DNA from: Amorphus coralli DSM 19760
GTDB taxonomy: Bacteria > Pseudomonadota > Alphaproteobacteria > Rhizobiales > Amorphaceae
NCBI RefSeq assembly: GCF_000374525.1
Contig: NZ_KB894574.1
Coordinates: 186,001 to 250,000, forward strand
Length of the DNA stretch: 64,000 nt
Reading direction: 5' to 3'
The notes beneath the pieces are model-generated. The model had not been told where the DNA came from and did no database searches. It saw nothing but the letters and a program-made list of their open reading frames with translations. Shown piece by piece: positions 25,484-33,741 of this stretch. Position numbers and translations under genes: made by a program. Positions within the stretch are counted from its first letter, which is position 1, and each line of letters begins with the position of its first letter.

Positions 25484-28126
25484 TCAGTCCTCGTCCCTGG
25501 ACGGCGAGGAGCCGGAGCGCCAGCGCATCAGCGCCGCCACCCGGCGCGCCGAGCGATCCTCGTCGTCATCGCCGTCGTCGAAGCTGCCGATCGGGCGGTA
25601 TTCCGGCGCCGCCCCCGACGGCGCCGGCTCGGCATCGGAGTGGCCGCGCAGATTCATCGCCTTGCGCGCCTCGGCGATGGAGCCGACCTGGGTGCCGATG
25701 TCCGGGTGGCGCTCGATCAGCGCCTTGAAGGCCTCGCCTTCCAGAACCAGCATCTGGCAGTAGCCCAGCGCGGTCACGTCGGCGTTGCGCCGACCGCCAT
25801 AAAGCAGCGCCAGCTCGCCGATGAAGTCGCCCCGGCCGAGGCGGACGCGGCGCTCGCCGGTGGTCACTTCCACCGCGCCCGACGAGATGAAATAGACCGA
25901 ATCGCCGCGCTCACCCTTGCGGATGAGACGCTCGCCGGGAACCGCGAAGCGGGGCCGCAAGAGCCGGACAACGCGGTCGATCTGATCCGACGACAGGTTC
26001 TTGAACAGCGGGAACTGGGCGACGAGATCGCGGGTGCGCATGCCGAGATCGAGCTTCGGCCCGCGCTCCACCGTGCCGCGCGTGCGATCGATGCCGCGCT
26101 GTAGATCGGAGAAAAGCTCCCGGCCGATCAGGTGGTCGGCGAACAGCGCCCGATATTCATGCTCCTCGCGCTGGGTGGCGATGCGCAGGAGGAAGCGGCG
26201 CTCCAGATCGGCGGCGTAGTCGGGATATTGCAGACGCAGCGCGTCCAGCGCCTTGGCCACGGCATCGCGGCGCAGCGTCAAAATCTCTTCGACGATGTCG
26301 CCGACGCGCTCGCCCAGCAACGGCTTGATCCGGTTGCGCACGTAGGGGATCAGCTCGCCAAGCACGATCCGGCTGACCAGAAGCCGCTCGAAACGCTCGG
26401 CCAGCTCGGTGATCAGCCAGCGGTCGATGCCGGTGAAGCGGTGGACGCGCAACGCCACCCGGAAGGCGAAGGGGAAGTCGAGGGAGCGGCGCGCGGCCCG
26501 CCGGTAGCCAAGGCGGCCGGACGACCGCGCGTTCTCCCGCATGCGCTCGGCATCCACGACGAGCTGCGACACGATGCCCGGCGAGACTGTGCGCTCGTTG
26601 ACGTGCTCCAGCAGGATCGAGCGCTCCTGATCGGCCAGCGCGACAAGGCCGAGCGTAACGCGGTCACGATCGAGGATGTCCTCCGCCTTCTCCGCCTCCG
26701 ACCGGGCCGCGCCGATGCGCGCCTCGTAGGGTCGGCCGGCCTCGCGCGCCACCGACGGCGCGATGTCGTAGTCGTCGGCGGCCGTGGCCACGGCGTCGCG
26801 GACGTTGCCGAGCGCCAGCGCCAGCACCTCTTCGCGCAGCGCCCGGTCGAACGGCGACAGCTGGTCGAGCTTCAGGAGCCGGATCAGCGGGCGCAGCGTC
26901 ATGCCCTGGATGAGGATCGTGTAGAGGGTGAAACCGGTGGCCAGCACCGCGATGAAGCGCTTCTGGTCCTCGTCGAGCAGGCCGTTCTCCGTCACCGCCA
27001 GTGCCAGCGCCAGGGTGGCGGCACCGCGCAGGCCACCCCAGAGGATCACCGCCTTGATGGTGTTGGGCACCTGCTGGGCGAGCCGCGTCACGGAGAGAAG
27101 CGGCAGCAGGCCGAACAGCACCACCGCGCGCGCCGCGATGGCCGCGACGACCAGCACCGCCAGGCTGACCAGGTCGGACCAGTCGACCCCGCCGAGAAGC
27201 TTCGGCAGGAGCAGCGAGGCGAACACGAAGATCAGCGAGCTCGCCCAGAAGGCGATCTGATCCCAGATTTCCGTCACGTGACGCCAGGCGTCCGGCGAGA
27301 CCCGGGTCGGCCCGCCGGAGGCTACCACGAGCGCGGCGGTGACCACGGCGCTGACGCCGGAGGTGTGGAAGGCGGTCTCGCAGATCACGTAGACGAGGTA
27401 GGGAAGCGCCAGCGACAGCGTCATCAGCGCGGCCGGGATGTCGCGCACCAGCCGGAACAGGGCAAGCGCCAGCCAGCCGCCGATGAGGCCGACGAGAACG
27501 CCGCCGGCGGCCGAGACGGCGAGGGTGTAGGCGGCGGTTCCCAGGGTGATCTCCGCACCCGAGGTGACCGCGTCCAGGAGCAGCACGAACAGCGCGATCG
27601 CCGCGGCATCGTTGAACAGGCTCTCGCCCTCCACCAGCCGCACCAGCCGGGCCGGCGCGCCGAGATCGCGGAAAATGGCGATGACGGCGACGGGATCGGT
27701 CGTCGCCACGATGGAGCCAAGCAGCAGACACACCAGCAGCGGCATGCCGGAAACGGGGTGCAGCGCCAGACCGATGACGAAGGTGGCCACGATGACGGCC
27801 ACCACCGCCAGAAGGAAGATGGGCGCGGCATCCTCCATCAGGCGCCGCACGTCGAGCGACAGCGAGGCCTGGAACAGAAGCGCCGGCAGGAAGATGTAGA
27901 GAAAGACCTCGGAGTTCAGCGGCGGGAAGACGAACACCGCCGCCACGTCGTCGAGACCGCTCTTGAAATTGGAGAAGAACAGGAAGGAAGCGCCGGTGCC
28001 GATGAGGATGCCCATGAAGGCGAGCATCACCGACGGCGGCAGCTTGAGGCGGCGCGACAGCGGTTCGGTCAGCCCGATGACCACGAGCAGGCTGGCAATG
28101 GCGGCTAGGAGGTAGGGAAGACTCAT
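25484..28126 (-). CDS. Na+/H+ antiporter (CPA1/NhaP type) with cyclic-nucleotide-binding domain
   Basis: 880 residues. About 12 membrane helices occupy residues 1-415, with the family's ATTDPVAVIAIF and VEGESLFNDAAAIALF motifs (ion-binding Asp residues) and LWGGLRGAATLALAL near residue 375. A long cytoplasmic helical segment follows, then a CAP_ED/cNMP-binding domain at about 710-815 (LFKNLSSDQIDRVV, KGERGDSVYFISSGAVEV, GRGDFIGELALLYGGRRNADV). The layout resembles SOS1-like antiporters. Ligand binding would gate exchange; an adenylate cyclase gene lies about 6 kb away, a suggestive but unproven link. I chose the ATG at 28126 over the longer frame. Confidence 0.92.
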   Translation of the reverse strand: MSLPYLLAAIASLLVVIGLTEPLSRRLKLPPSVMLAFMGILIGTGASFLFFSNFKSGLDDVAAVFVFPPLNSEVFLYIFLPALLFQASLSLDVRRLMEDAAPIFLLAVVAVIVATFVIGLALHPVSGMPLLVCLLLGSIVATTDPVAVIAIFRDLGAPARLVRLVEGESLFNDAAAIALFVLLLDAVTSGAEITLGTAAYTLAVSAAGGVLVGLIGGWLALALFRLVRDIPAALMTLSLALPYLVYVICETAFHTSGVSAVVTAALVVASGGPTRVSPDAWRHVTEIWDQIAFWASSLIFVFASLLLPKLLGGVDWSDLVSLAVLVVAAIAARAVVLFGLLPLLSVTRLAQQVPNTIKAVILWGGLRGAATLALALAVTENGLLDEDQKRFIAVLATGFTLYTILIQGMTLRPLIRLLKLDQLSPFDRALREEVLALALGNVRDAVATAADDYDIAPSVAREAGRPYEARIGAARSEAEKAEDILDRDRVTLGLVALADQERSILLEHVNERTVSPGIVSQLVVDAERMRENARSSGRLGYRRAARRSLDFPFAFRVALRVHRFTGIDRWLITELAERFERLLVSRIVLGELIPYVRNRIKPLLGERVGDIVEEILTLRRDAVAKALDALRLQYPDYAADLERRFLLRIATQREEHEYRALFADHLIGRELFSDLQRGIDRTRGTVERGPKLDLGMRTRDLVAQFPLFKNLSSDQIDRVVRLLRPRFAVPGERLIRKGERGDSVYFISSGAVEVTTGERRVRLGRGDFIGELALLYGGRRNADVTALGYCQMLVLEGEAFKALIERHPDIGTQVGSIAEARKAMNLRGHSDAEPAPSGAAPEYRPIGSFDDGDDDEDRSARRVAALMRWRSGSSPSRDED

Positions 28127-28726
28127 CACTCGCCCCGGCGACTCGGATGCCGCCACTTCACAACCAAACAAGGCATTTTTGAAGACGGCGGCGGCCGGAG
28201 CCGAAATTTGCCTGTGCGCCCGCAGCGAGCATGATGAAAATGCGACCAGACGCAAGTTTGCCCTTGCCGCACCGGGGGAAATCCCTTATCTGCCGTCTTG
28301 CCCAATTTCGCACGTGCCTGTGGTCGCGTGCCGGTCAGTCGATAACAAGACAGGGCAAGACCGGTCTTCCGGAGCATACCGGACCCTGCGAGCGGATCGC
28401 CGCACGCAGCGCGACTTGAAGCAACGACGTAGAGGGCTTTTTTGGTCTCTGCCGGCTGTCCAAATGCCGGGGTTACTGAAGAGGCGACTACATCCTTGCC
28501 AGGCGTGCGGTTCGGGATCTCCCGTTCCAATCGGCGGCATTTCGAGGACTGATCCGGACCTGAAGGGCTCTGCCCGACGGTCGGCTCGGTCAACGCAATG
28601 AGCACGGCCGGTCGCATTCGACCGGTCTCGGGTCATCGACGCCGTCCGACCGTCTCCATCGCGGTTCGTGACGCCTGTCGGGACGCCCGAATTGGAGCAA
28701 CCTCATTTGAGGGGGAGTCGCGACTC
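28127..28726. other. 600-bp divergent intergenic region
   Basis: Separates the divergent antiporter and decarboxylase genes and should hold both promoters. The ORFs inside it on both strands lack ribosome binding sites and recognisable domains. I see no convincing hairpin, riboswitch or RNA gene. Confidence 0.45.
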
Positions 28727-29857
28727 ATGACCGATCGCATCCTCGACTTTCTGCGCACCCGCCGTCCCGATGGTCCCTGCCTCGTGGTCGACCTCGACGT
28801 CGTGCGCGACAACTATCTCGGCTTCACCCGCGCCATGCCGGACACCCGCGTCTTTTACGCGGTAAAGGCGAACCCGGCGCCGGAAATCCTGGCCCTCCTG
28901 GAGGAGCTGGGCTCGAACTTCGACTGCGCCTCGGTCGTCGAGATCGACCAGGTGCTGGCCACCGGCGCGAGCCCGCAGCGGATCTCCTTCGGCAACACCA
29001 TCAAGAAGGAGCGCGACATCGCGCGCGCCTACTCGCTCGGCGTCGACCTGTTCGCGGTCGACAGCATCGCCGAGGTGGACAAGGTGGCGCGCGCCGCTCC
29101 CGGTGCCCGCGTCTTCTGCCGCATCCTCTGCGACGGCGAGGGCGCCGAGTGGCCGCTGTCGCGCAAGTTCGGCTGCGAGCCGTCCATGGCGCTCGATGTC
29201 CTGTCGCACGCCCGTCTCGCCGGCCTCACGCCCTACGGCATCTCCTTCCACGTCGGTTCGCAGCAGCGCGACACCGAGGCCTGGGACCGGGCGCTTGCCG
29301 TGTCCGCCGAGATCTTCCGCACGCTCGCCGAGCGCGGCATCGAGCTGAAGATGGTCAACCTGGGTGGCGGCTTCGCGGCCAAGTATCTGAAGGACATCCC
29401 GTCCGCGGAGACCTATGGCCGCGACATCATGGGCGCGGTGCGTCGCCACTTCGGCAACCGCATCCCGGAGACGATCATCGAGCCGGGCCGCGGCATGGTC
29501 GGCGGCGCCGGCGTGATCAAGGCCGAGGTGGTGCTGATCTCCACCAAAAGCGCCGCGGAGGAGACCCGCTGGGTCTATCTCGACATCGGCAAGTTCGGCG
29601 GTCTCGCCGAGACGATGGAAGAGGCGATCCGCTACCCGATCCGCACGCCGCGCGACGGCGACCAGGCGACGCCGTGCATCCTCGCCGGCCCGACCTGCGA
29701 TTCCGCCGACGTGCTCTACGAGAAGGCGCCCTATCCGCTGCCGATCTCACTGGAGATCGGCGACGAGATCCTGATCGAGGGCACCGGCGCCTACACGACG
29801 ACCTACTCGTCGGCCGGCTTCAACGGCTTCCCGCCGCTGCAGTCCTACGTCATCTGA
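28727..29857 (+). CDS. PLP-dependent ornithine/lysine decarboxylase (fold type III)
   Basis: 376 residues, the usual size for a bacterial alanine-racemase-fold decarboxylase. Lys47 in FYAVKANPAP is the PLP Schiff-base lysine. HVGSQQ, the NLGGGFAAKYL phosphate-binding glycine loop and EPGRGMVGGAG follow, and GPTCDSADVLYE supplies the active-site Cys324-Asp pair at the dimer interface. It converts ornithine (or lysine) to putrescine (or cadaverine). The ATG at 28727 follows GGGGGAG. The gene leads a polyamine cluster with a GNAT gene and homospermidine synthase, so ornithine to putrescine to homospermidine is the likely route. Confidence 0.93.
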   Translation: MTDRILDFLRTRRPDGPCLVVDLDVVRDNYLGFTRAMPDTRVFYAVKANPAPEILALLEELGSNFDCASVVEIDQVLATGASPQRISFGNTIKKERDIARAYSLGVDLFAVDSIAEVDKVARAAPGARVFCRILCDGEGAEWPLSRKFGCEPSMALDVLSHARLAGLTPYGISFHVGSQQRDTEAWDRALAVSAEIFRTLAERGIELKMVNLGGGFAAKYLKDIPSAETYGRDIMGAVRRHFGNRIPETIIEPGRGMVGGAGVIKAEVVLISTKSAAEETRWVYLDIGKFGGLAETMEEAIRYPIRTPRDGDQATPCILAGPTCDSADVLYEKAPYPLPISLEIGDEILIEGTGAYTTTYSSAGFNGFPPLQSYVI

Positions 29858-30051
29858 AGACACCCGCCGCGCCGATCCCGGCCGCGGCGGGGACACGGCG
29901 GCTCGCGACGCCTGCGCGCGCTCCTGCGGATCCTTCGATCCGATATGAGCGAGCCTTTGCGCATGTGCGCGCGAGCCGCCGCTTCCCTCACCCTTGTGTT
30001 CGTCTTCTTGCCGGCGCCGCGGATGGAGCGGCCCGGATGGGGTGCATGCCG

Positions 30052-30606
30052 ATGATCCACCTTCGCGACGAGGTTGCAGCCGACTGGTCCGCCCGCGAGA
30101 CCCTTCTCGACGCCGCCTTCGGAGCTGAGCGTTTCCTGAAGACCAGCGAGGCATTGCGCGCCGGCCGCCTACCGGCCGAGGGCCTGGCGCTCGCCGCCGA
30201 GGATGAGGGCCGGCTGCTCGGCTCGGTGCGCCTTTGGCATGTCCGCGCCGGCGGCGTGGCGGCGCTGCTGCTCGGCCCGCTCGCCGTGGACCCCGCCGCT
30301 CAGGGGCTCGGTGTCGGCTCGGCCCTGATGCGCCGCGCCCTCAACCGCGCCGGCGCGCTGGGCCACGCCGCCGTCATCCTGGTGGGCGACCCGGCCTACT
30401 ATGGCCGCTTCGGCTTCTCCGCCGGACTGACCACCCGGCTCCTGATGCCGGGCCCGGTCGACCGCGCCCGCTTCCAGGCGATCGAGCTGGTGCCCGGCGC
30501 CCTCACCTCCACAGCTGGCCTGATCGTCGGCACCGGCGCGCTCGCCGCGCCCTCGCTGGTCACGCCGCTTGCGCCGGCTCCCGCCTTCCTTCCCAGCGCC
30601 GCTTGA
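30052..30606 (+). CDS. GNAT-family N-acetyltransferase (YhbS-like)
   Basis: 184 residues. It begins MIHLRDEVAADW and contains the acetyl-CoA-binding loop (LAVDPAAQGLGVGSALMRRAL, with the Q-x-x-G-x-G/A pattern in about residues 75-95), followed by VILVGDPAYYGRFGFSAG, characteristic of the COG3153 subgroup. Alternative ATGs at 30037 and 30046 are in frame; I prefer 30052 because it gives the family's normal N-terminus. It lies between the decarboxylase and homospermidine synthase on the same strand, so polyamine acetylation is a tempting but unproven role. Confidence 0.85.
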   Translation: MIHLRDEVAADWSARETLLDAAFGAERFLKTSEALRAGRLPAEGLALAAEDEGRLLGSVRLWHVRAGGVAALLLGPLAVDPAAQGLGVGSALMRRALNRAGALGHAAVILVGDPAYYGRFGFSAGLTTRLLMPGPVDRARFQAIELVPGALTSTAGLIVGTGALAAPSLVTPLAPAPAFLPSAA

Positions 30607-30640
30607 GGCAGTCTGACGCGAGAGGCGCAGCCGCGAGCGT

Positions 30641-30660
30641 CCACGGTCACAAGACCGTGG
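30641..30660. terminator. Hairpin after the GNAT gene
   Basis: Perfect 8-bp stem (30641-30648 with 30653-30660) and ACAA loop, 35 bp after the GNAT stop. There is no T tract, so termination strength is doubtful. It suggests homospermidine synthase may have its own promoter. Confidence 0.4.
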
Positions 30661-30777
30661 GCGGACCTGGCTAGACTGACCGCCGACACCTCACACGGCC
30701 GTCCCCGATCCCGGCGTTTCAGGCGCGCCGCCCGCCCCCGCATTCCGCCCGGCAAGACACCAAGGAGACCTCCCGAG

Positions 30778-32208
30778 ATGGCCGATTATCCCGTCTACGG
30801 AACCATCACCGGCCCCGTCGTGATGATCGGCTTCGGCTCGATCGGCCGCGGCACCCTGCCGCTCATCGAGCGCCACTTCGACTTCGACCGCGAGCGGATG
30901 GTGGTGATCGATCCGGTGGACACCGATCGCGCGTTGCTCGACGAGCGCGGCATCGCCTTCGAGCAAGTGGCGCTGACGCCGGAGAATTACCGCGCTGTGC
31001 TGACGCCGCTGCTGACCCGGGGCGGCGGTCAGGGCTTTTGCGTCAACCTCTCCGTCGACACCTCGTCACTGGACCTCATGAAGCTCTGCCGGGAGCTCGG
31101 CGCGCTCTATATCGACACCGTGGTGGAGCCCTGGCTCGGCTTCTATTTCGACAAGACCGCCGACGCCGCCAAGCGCACGAACTACGCGCTGCGCGAGACG
31201 GTGCGCCGGGAGAAGGCCGCCAATCCGGGCGGCACCACCGCCGTGTCGTGCTGCGGCGCCAACCCGGGCATGGTGTCCTGGTTCGTCAAGCAGGCGCTCG
31301 TGGATCTCGCCCGCGACACCGGCCTCGACCGGGCCGAGCCGACGACCCGCGAGGCATGGGCCGCCTACATGCGCGATCTGGGCGTGAAGGGCGTCCACAT
31401 CGCCGAGCGCGACACCCAGCGCACCCGCCTGCCCAAGCCGATGGGCGTCTTCTGGAACACCTGGTCGGTCGAGGGTTTCATCTCCGAGGGCTTCCAGCCG
31501 GCGGAGCTGGGCTGGGGCACCCACGAAAAATGGCAGCCGGACAACATGCGCAGCCAGAGCGAAGGCTGCCAGTCGGCGCACTTCATGCTGCAGCCGGGCG
31601 CCAACACGCGCGTGCGGACCTGGTGCCCGACGCCGGGCGCCCAGTACGGCTTCCTGGTGACGCACAACGAGTCCGTTTCCATCGCCGACTACTACACCGT
31701 CGGCGCCGGCCTGGAGCCTGAATATCGGCCGACCTGCCACTACGCCTACCATCCGGCAAACGACGCCGTCCTGTCGCTGCACGAGCTGTTCGGCAACGGC
31801 GGCACCCAGCAGGAGACGCTGCACGTGCTCGACGAGACAGAGATCGTCGACGGCATCGACGAGCTCGGCGTGCTGCTCTACGGCCACGAGAAGAACGCCT
31901 ACTGGTACGGCTCGCAGCTCTCCATCGAGGAGACCCGCGACCTCGCCCCCTACCAGAACGCCACCGGCCTGCAGGTGACCTCGGCCGTGCTGGCGGGCAT
32001 GGTCTGGGCGCTGGAGAACCCGGAGGCCGGTATCGTCGAGGCCGACGAGATGGACCATCGCCGCTGCCTTGAGGTGCAGATGCCCTATCTCGGTCCGGTG
32101 AAGGGCTACTACACCGACTGGACGCCGCTCACCGACCGGCCAGGCTTCTATCCGGAAGACATCGACGAGAGCGACCCCTGGCAGTTCCGCAACGTGCTGG
32201 TGCGCTGA
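30778..32208 (+). CDS. hss: Homospermidine synthase
   Basis: 476 residues, the size of alphaproteobacterial Hss. The enzyme makes sym-homospermidine from putrescine in an NAD+-dependent reaction. The N-terminal Rossmann loop GFGSIGRGTLPL is at about residue 17. The central YIDTVVEPWLGFYFD, CCGANPGMVSWFVKQAL and GVFWNTWSVEGF segments and the C-terminal CLEVQMPYLGPVKGYYTDW are family hallmarks. An AAGGAG-type ribosome binding site precedes the ATG at 30778. Homospermidine is the typical long polyamine of many Hyphomicrobiales, which fits the decarboxylase two genes upstream. A palindromic repeat immediately follows the stop codon. Confidence 0.96.
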   Translation: MADYPVYGTITGPVVMIGFGSIGRGTLPLIERHFDFDRERMVVIDPVDTDRALLDERGIAFEQVALTPENYRAVLTPLLTRGGGQGFCVNLSVDTSSLDLMKLCRELGALYIDTVVEPWLGFYFDKTADAAKRTNYALRETVRREKAANPGGTTAVSCCGANPGMVSWFVKQALVDLARDTGLDRAEPTTREAWAAYMRDLGVKGVHIAERDTQRTRLPKPMGVFWNTWSVEGFISEGFQPAELGWGTHEKWQPDNMRSQSEGCQSAHFMLQPGANTRVRTWCPTPGAQYGFLVTHNESVSIADYYTVGAGLEPEYRPTCHYAYHPANDAVLSLHELFGNGGTQQETLHVLDETEIVDGIDELGVLLYGHEKNAYWYGSQLSIEETRDLAPYQNATGLQVTSAVLAGMVWALENPEAGIVEADEMDHRRCLEVQMPYLGPVKGYYTDWTPLTDRPGFYPEDIDESDPWQFRNVLVR

Positions 32209-32254
32209 GCAATCGCAGGAAAAGTGGGAACCGGTTTTCCGTCCGCGATTGCGG
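32209..32254. repeat. REP-like palindromic repeat, copy 1
   Basis: Begins at the base after the hss stop. The arms GCAATCGCAGGAAAA and TTTTCCGTCCGCGATTGC form a long imperfect hairpin. A second copy with the same arms but a different centre lies at 36930-36976, also right after a TGA. Confidence 0.8.
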
Positions 32255-32378
32255 GGACTGAAAGCAGGGCCAGCAAAAGCGCTCTTGCGGCCTTGCGTCC
32301 GCGCGAGAGAAGATTGGTGTGCCGGAACGTGGCCGAGCCCCTCCTCCCGGCAACTGGCCCATTGATCTCGGGGTCTCC

Positions 32379-32398
32379 ATGCGCATATTAATGCGCAT
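32379..32398. promoter_or_regulatory. Candidate HicAB operator
   Basis: Two copies of the self-palindromic octamer ATGCGCAT separated by ATTA (32379-32386 and 32391-32398), ending 15 bp before the hicA start. The HicB protein carries a ribbon-helix-helix DNA-binding tail, so autoregulation here is likely. Confidence 0.6.
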
Positions 32399-32413
32399 AA
32401 ACAGAGCGATCTC

Positions 32414-32596
32414 GTGGAGACGAACAGCCGGAAGATCATCAAGCGACTGGAAGCCGAGGGCTTCGCGCTGGTGAAGGTCACCGGCTCGCATCACAAGTAC
32501 CGCAAAGATGGCCTGACGGTTACGGTACCGCACCCCAAGAAGGATCTACCGATCGGCACAGTGCGGGCGATCTACAAGCATGCCGGCTGGATCTAG
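32414..32596 (+). CDS. hicA: HicA toxin (mRNA interferase)
   Basis: 60 residues, full length for HicA. It has the double-stranded-RNA-binding-like fold pattern: KIIKRLEAEGFALVKVTGSHHKY (catalytic His in GSHHKY at about residues 26-27), then VTVPHPKKDLPIGTVRAIYKHAG. It starts at a GTG (32414); no other start in frame gives the normal N-terminus. HicA cleaves mRNA in a translation-independent manner and is blocked by HicB. The antitoxin gene follows after 9 bp with a strong AGGAGG between them, the common HicA-first order. Confidence 0.94.
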   Translation: METNSRKIIKRLEAEGFALVKVTGSHHKYRKDGLTVTVPHPKKDLPIGTVRAIYKHAGWI

Positions 32597-32605
32597 GAGG
32601 CCCGA

Positions 32606-33055
32606 TTGCACACTTATGTCGGTGTCGTTCACAAGGATGGCGGAAGCGCCTACGGCGTCCATTTCCCCGATGTTCCCGGCTGTTTTTCTGCTGCCGACAC
32701 CCTGTCCGATCTTCTACCGAATGCCGCCGAGGCCCTTGCCCTCCATCTCGAGGACATCGCCCCGCCGAAGGCGCGCACGCTCGACGAGGTGCGGGCGGAC
32801 CCGGAGGTCGCGCTGGATCTTTCGGCAGGAGCCATGCTGATCGCCGTTCCGTGGGTCAGCTTCGCCGGGCGGACAACCAAGGCAAACATCACAATGGACG
32901 CAGGCCTCCTGGCGGCCGTCGACCAGGTTGCGAGGGCCCGCAATCTGACGCGGTCGGCCTTCCTTGCCGATCTCGCACGTCGCGAGATCACCGGCCAGAC
33001 AGACGCGCCGTCTAGGCCGGCGCCCGTCTCCGACGGCGGCGGAAGAGAAGGCTGA
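32606..33055 (+). CDS. hicB: HicB antitoxin with ribbon-helix-helix DNA-binding domain
   Basis: 149 residues. The N-terminal domain (YVGVVHKDGGSAYGVHFPDVPGCFSAADT) is the partial RNase H fold that covers HicA. The C-terminal TKANITMDAGLLAAVDQVAR with LTRSAFLADLAR is a ribbon-helix-helix DNA-binding domain, so the complex can repress its own promoter. The start is a TTG at 32606, five bases after a perfect AGGAGG. The weak start with a strong ribosome binding site may set toxin/antitoxin stoichiometry. Its last 44 bp overlap the convergent DUF2937 gene. Confidence 0.92.
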   Translation: MHTYVGVVHKDGGSAYGVHFPDVPGCFSAADTLSDLLPNAAEALALHLEDIAPPKARTLDEVRADPEVALDLSAGAMLIAVPWVSFAGRTTKANITMDAGLLAAVDQVARARNLTRSAFLADLARREITGQTDAPSRPAPVSDGGGREG

Positions 33056-33509
33056 GGAAGCCCACCAGCAGCACGCCGAAGCCGGCGCCGACACCGGCAG
33101 CCACGGCGCCTTCGGCCGTTGTGGGGACGGCGGGCTGGAAATCCTCCCAGGCGTTCTCGGCCAGGGTCGGATCGAAGTCCTGCGCCAGCACCACGATCCG
33201 CTGGAACGGGCCGGCGGAGCGGAACTCCGTCTGCTGGCGCGACAACCGCTCGTAGCGATCGATAGTGACCTGCATGGAGCGGGCGCGCTCGCGCGGGAAC
33301 GGATCCTCGGCCCGCGCCAGGGCGGCGATGGCCTGGGGCCGGGTGTAGCCGACCCGCTCGGCATCCGCATCGAAGGACTGCACAACGGCGCGCAGCTCGT
33401 CGACGGCGCCACCGAGGCGCTGGCGGTACTGCTGCGTATATTCCGGAACCTGGGAGGTGACGACGCCGCAGACGACGGCAACGGTCACGGTGATGGTGCG
33501 TCCGAGCAT
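33012..33509 (-). CDS. DUF2937 family membrane protein
   Basis: 165 residues. An N-terminal hydrophobic helix is followed by SQVPEYTQQYRQRLGGAVDEL, the signature of DUF2937, then FDADAERVGYTRPQAIAAL and RARSMQVTIDRYERL. A second membrane helix near the C-terminus (about residues 137-155) precedes a polyarginine tail. The central ~100 residues are probably extracytoplasmic and helical. The start is the ATG at 33509 with GGGGA upstream. Function unknown for the family. The 3' end overlaps hicB in the opposite orientation. Confidence 0.83.
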   Translation of the reverse strand: MLGRTITVTVAVVCGVVTSQVPEYTQQYRQRLGGAVDELRAVVQSFDADAERVGYTRPQAIAALARAEDPFPRERARSMQVTIDRYERLSRQQTEFRSAGPFQRIVVLAQDFDPTLAENAWEDFQPAVPTTAEGAVAAGVGAGFGVLLVGFLSLLFRRRRRRAPA

Positions 33510-33741
33510 GGATCCCCGGTGTCTGCGACGGCCTGCTCCGAAAACGCCGCCGGAGGGCGGGTGTTCCCGACCAGTTGCCACGCCTTCACGATGCCGTCAC
33601 AAGACGGACAACTCCGGCACGCGGCGATTGTTACCGGTTTACCATCGCCCCACGTGCAAGTCGACGGAGACTGCGCTCTTCTGGCCGGATCGCGCGGGGT
33701 GACGCGCTGAGACCTGTCGCCCCACCCGGGAGGACCCACGC

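Noticed and set aside
26132-28108. 658-codon plus-strand ORF opposite the antiporter
   Set aside because: Low-complexity His/Arg/Asp/Gln sequence antisense to a well-supported membrane protein; no recognisable fold.
28179-28601. ORFs in the 28.1-28.7 kb intergenic region as genes
   Set aside because: Opposing ORFs on both strands of similar length, no binding sites, no domains; more likely divergent promoter DNA.
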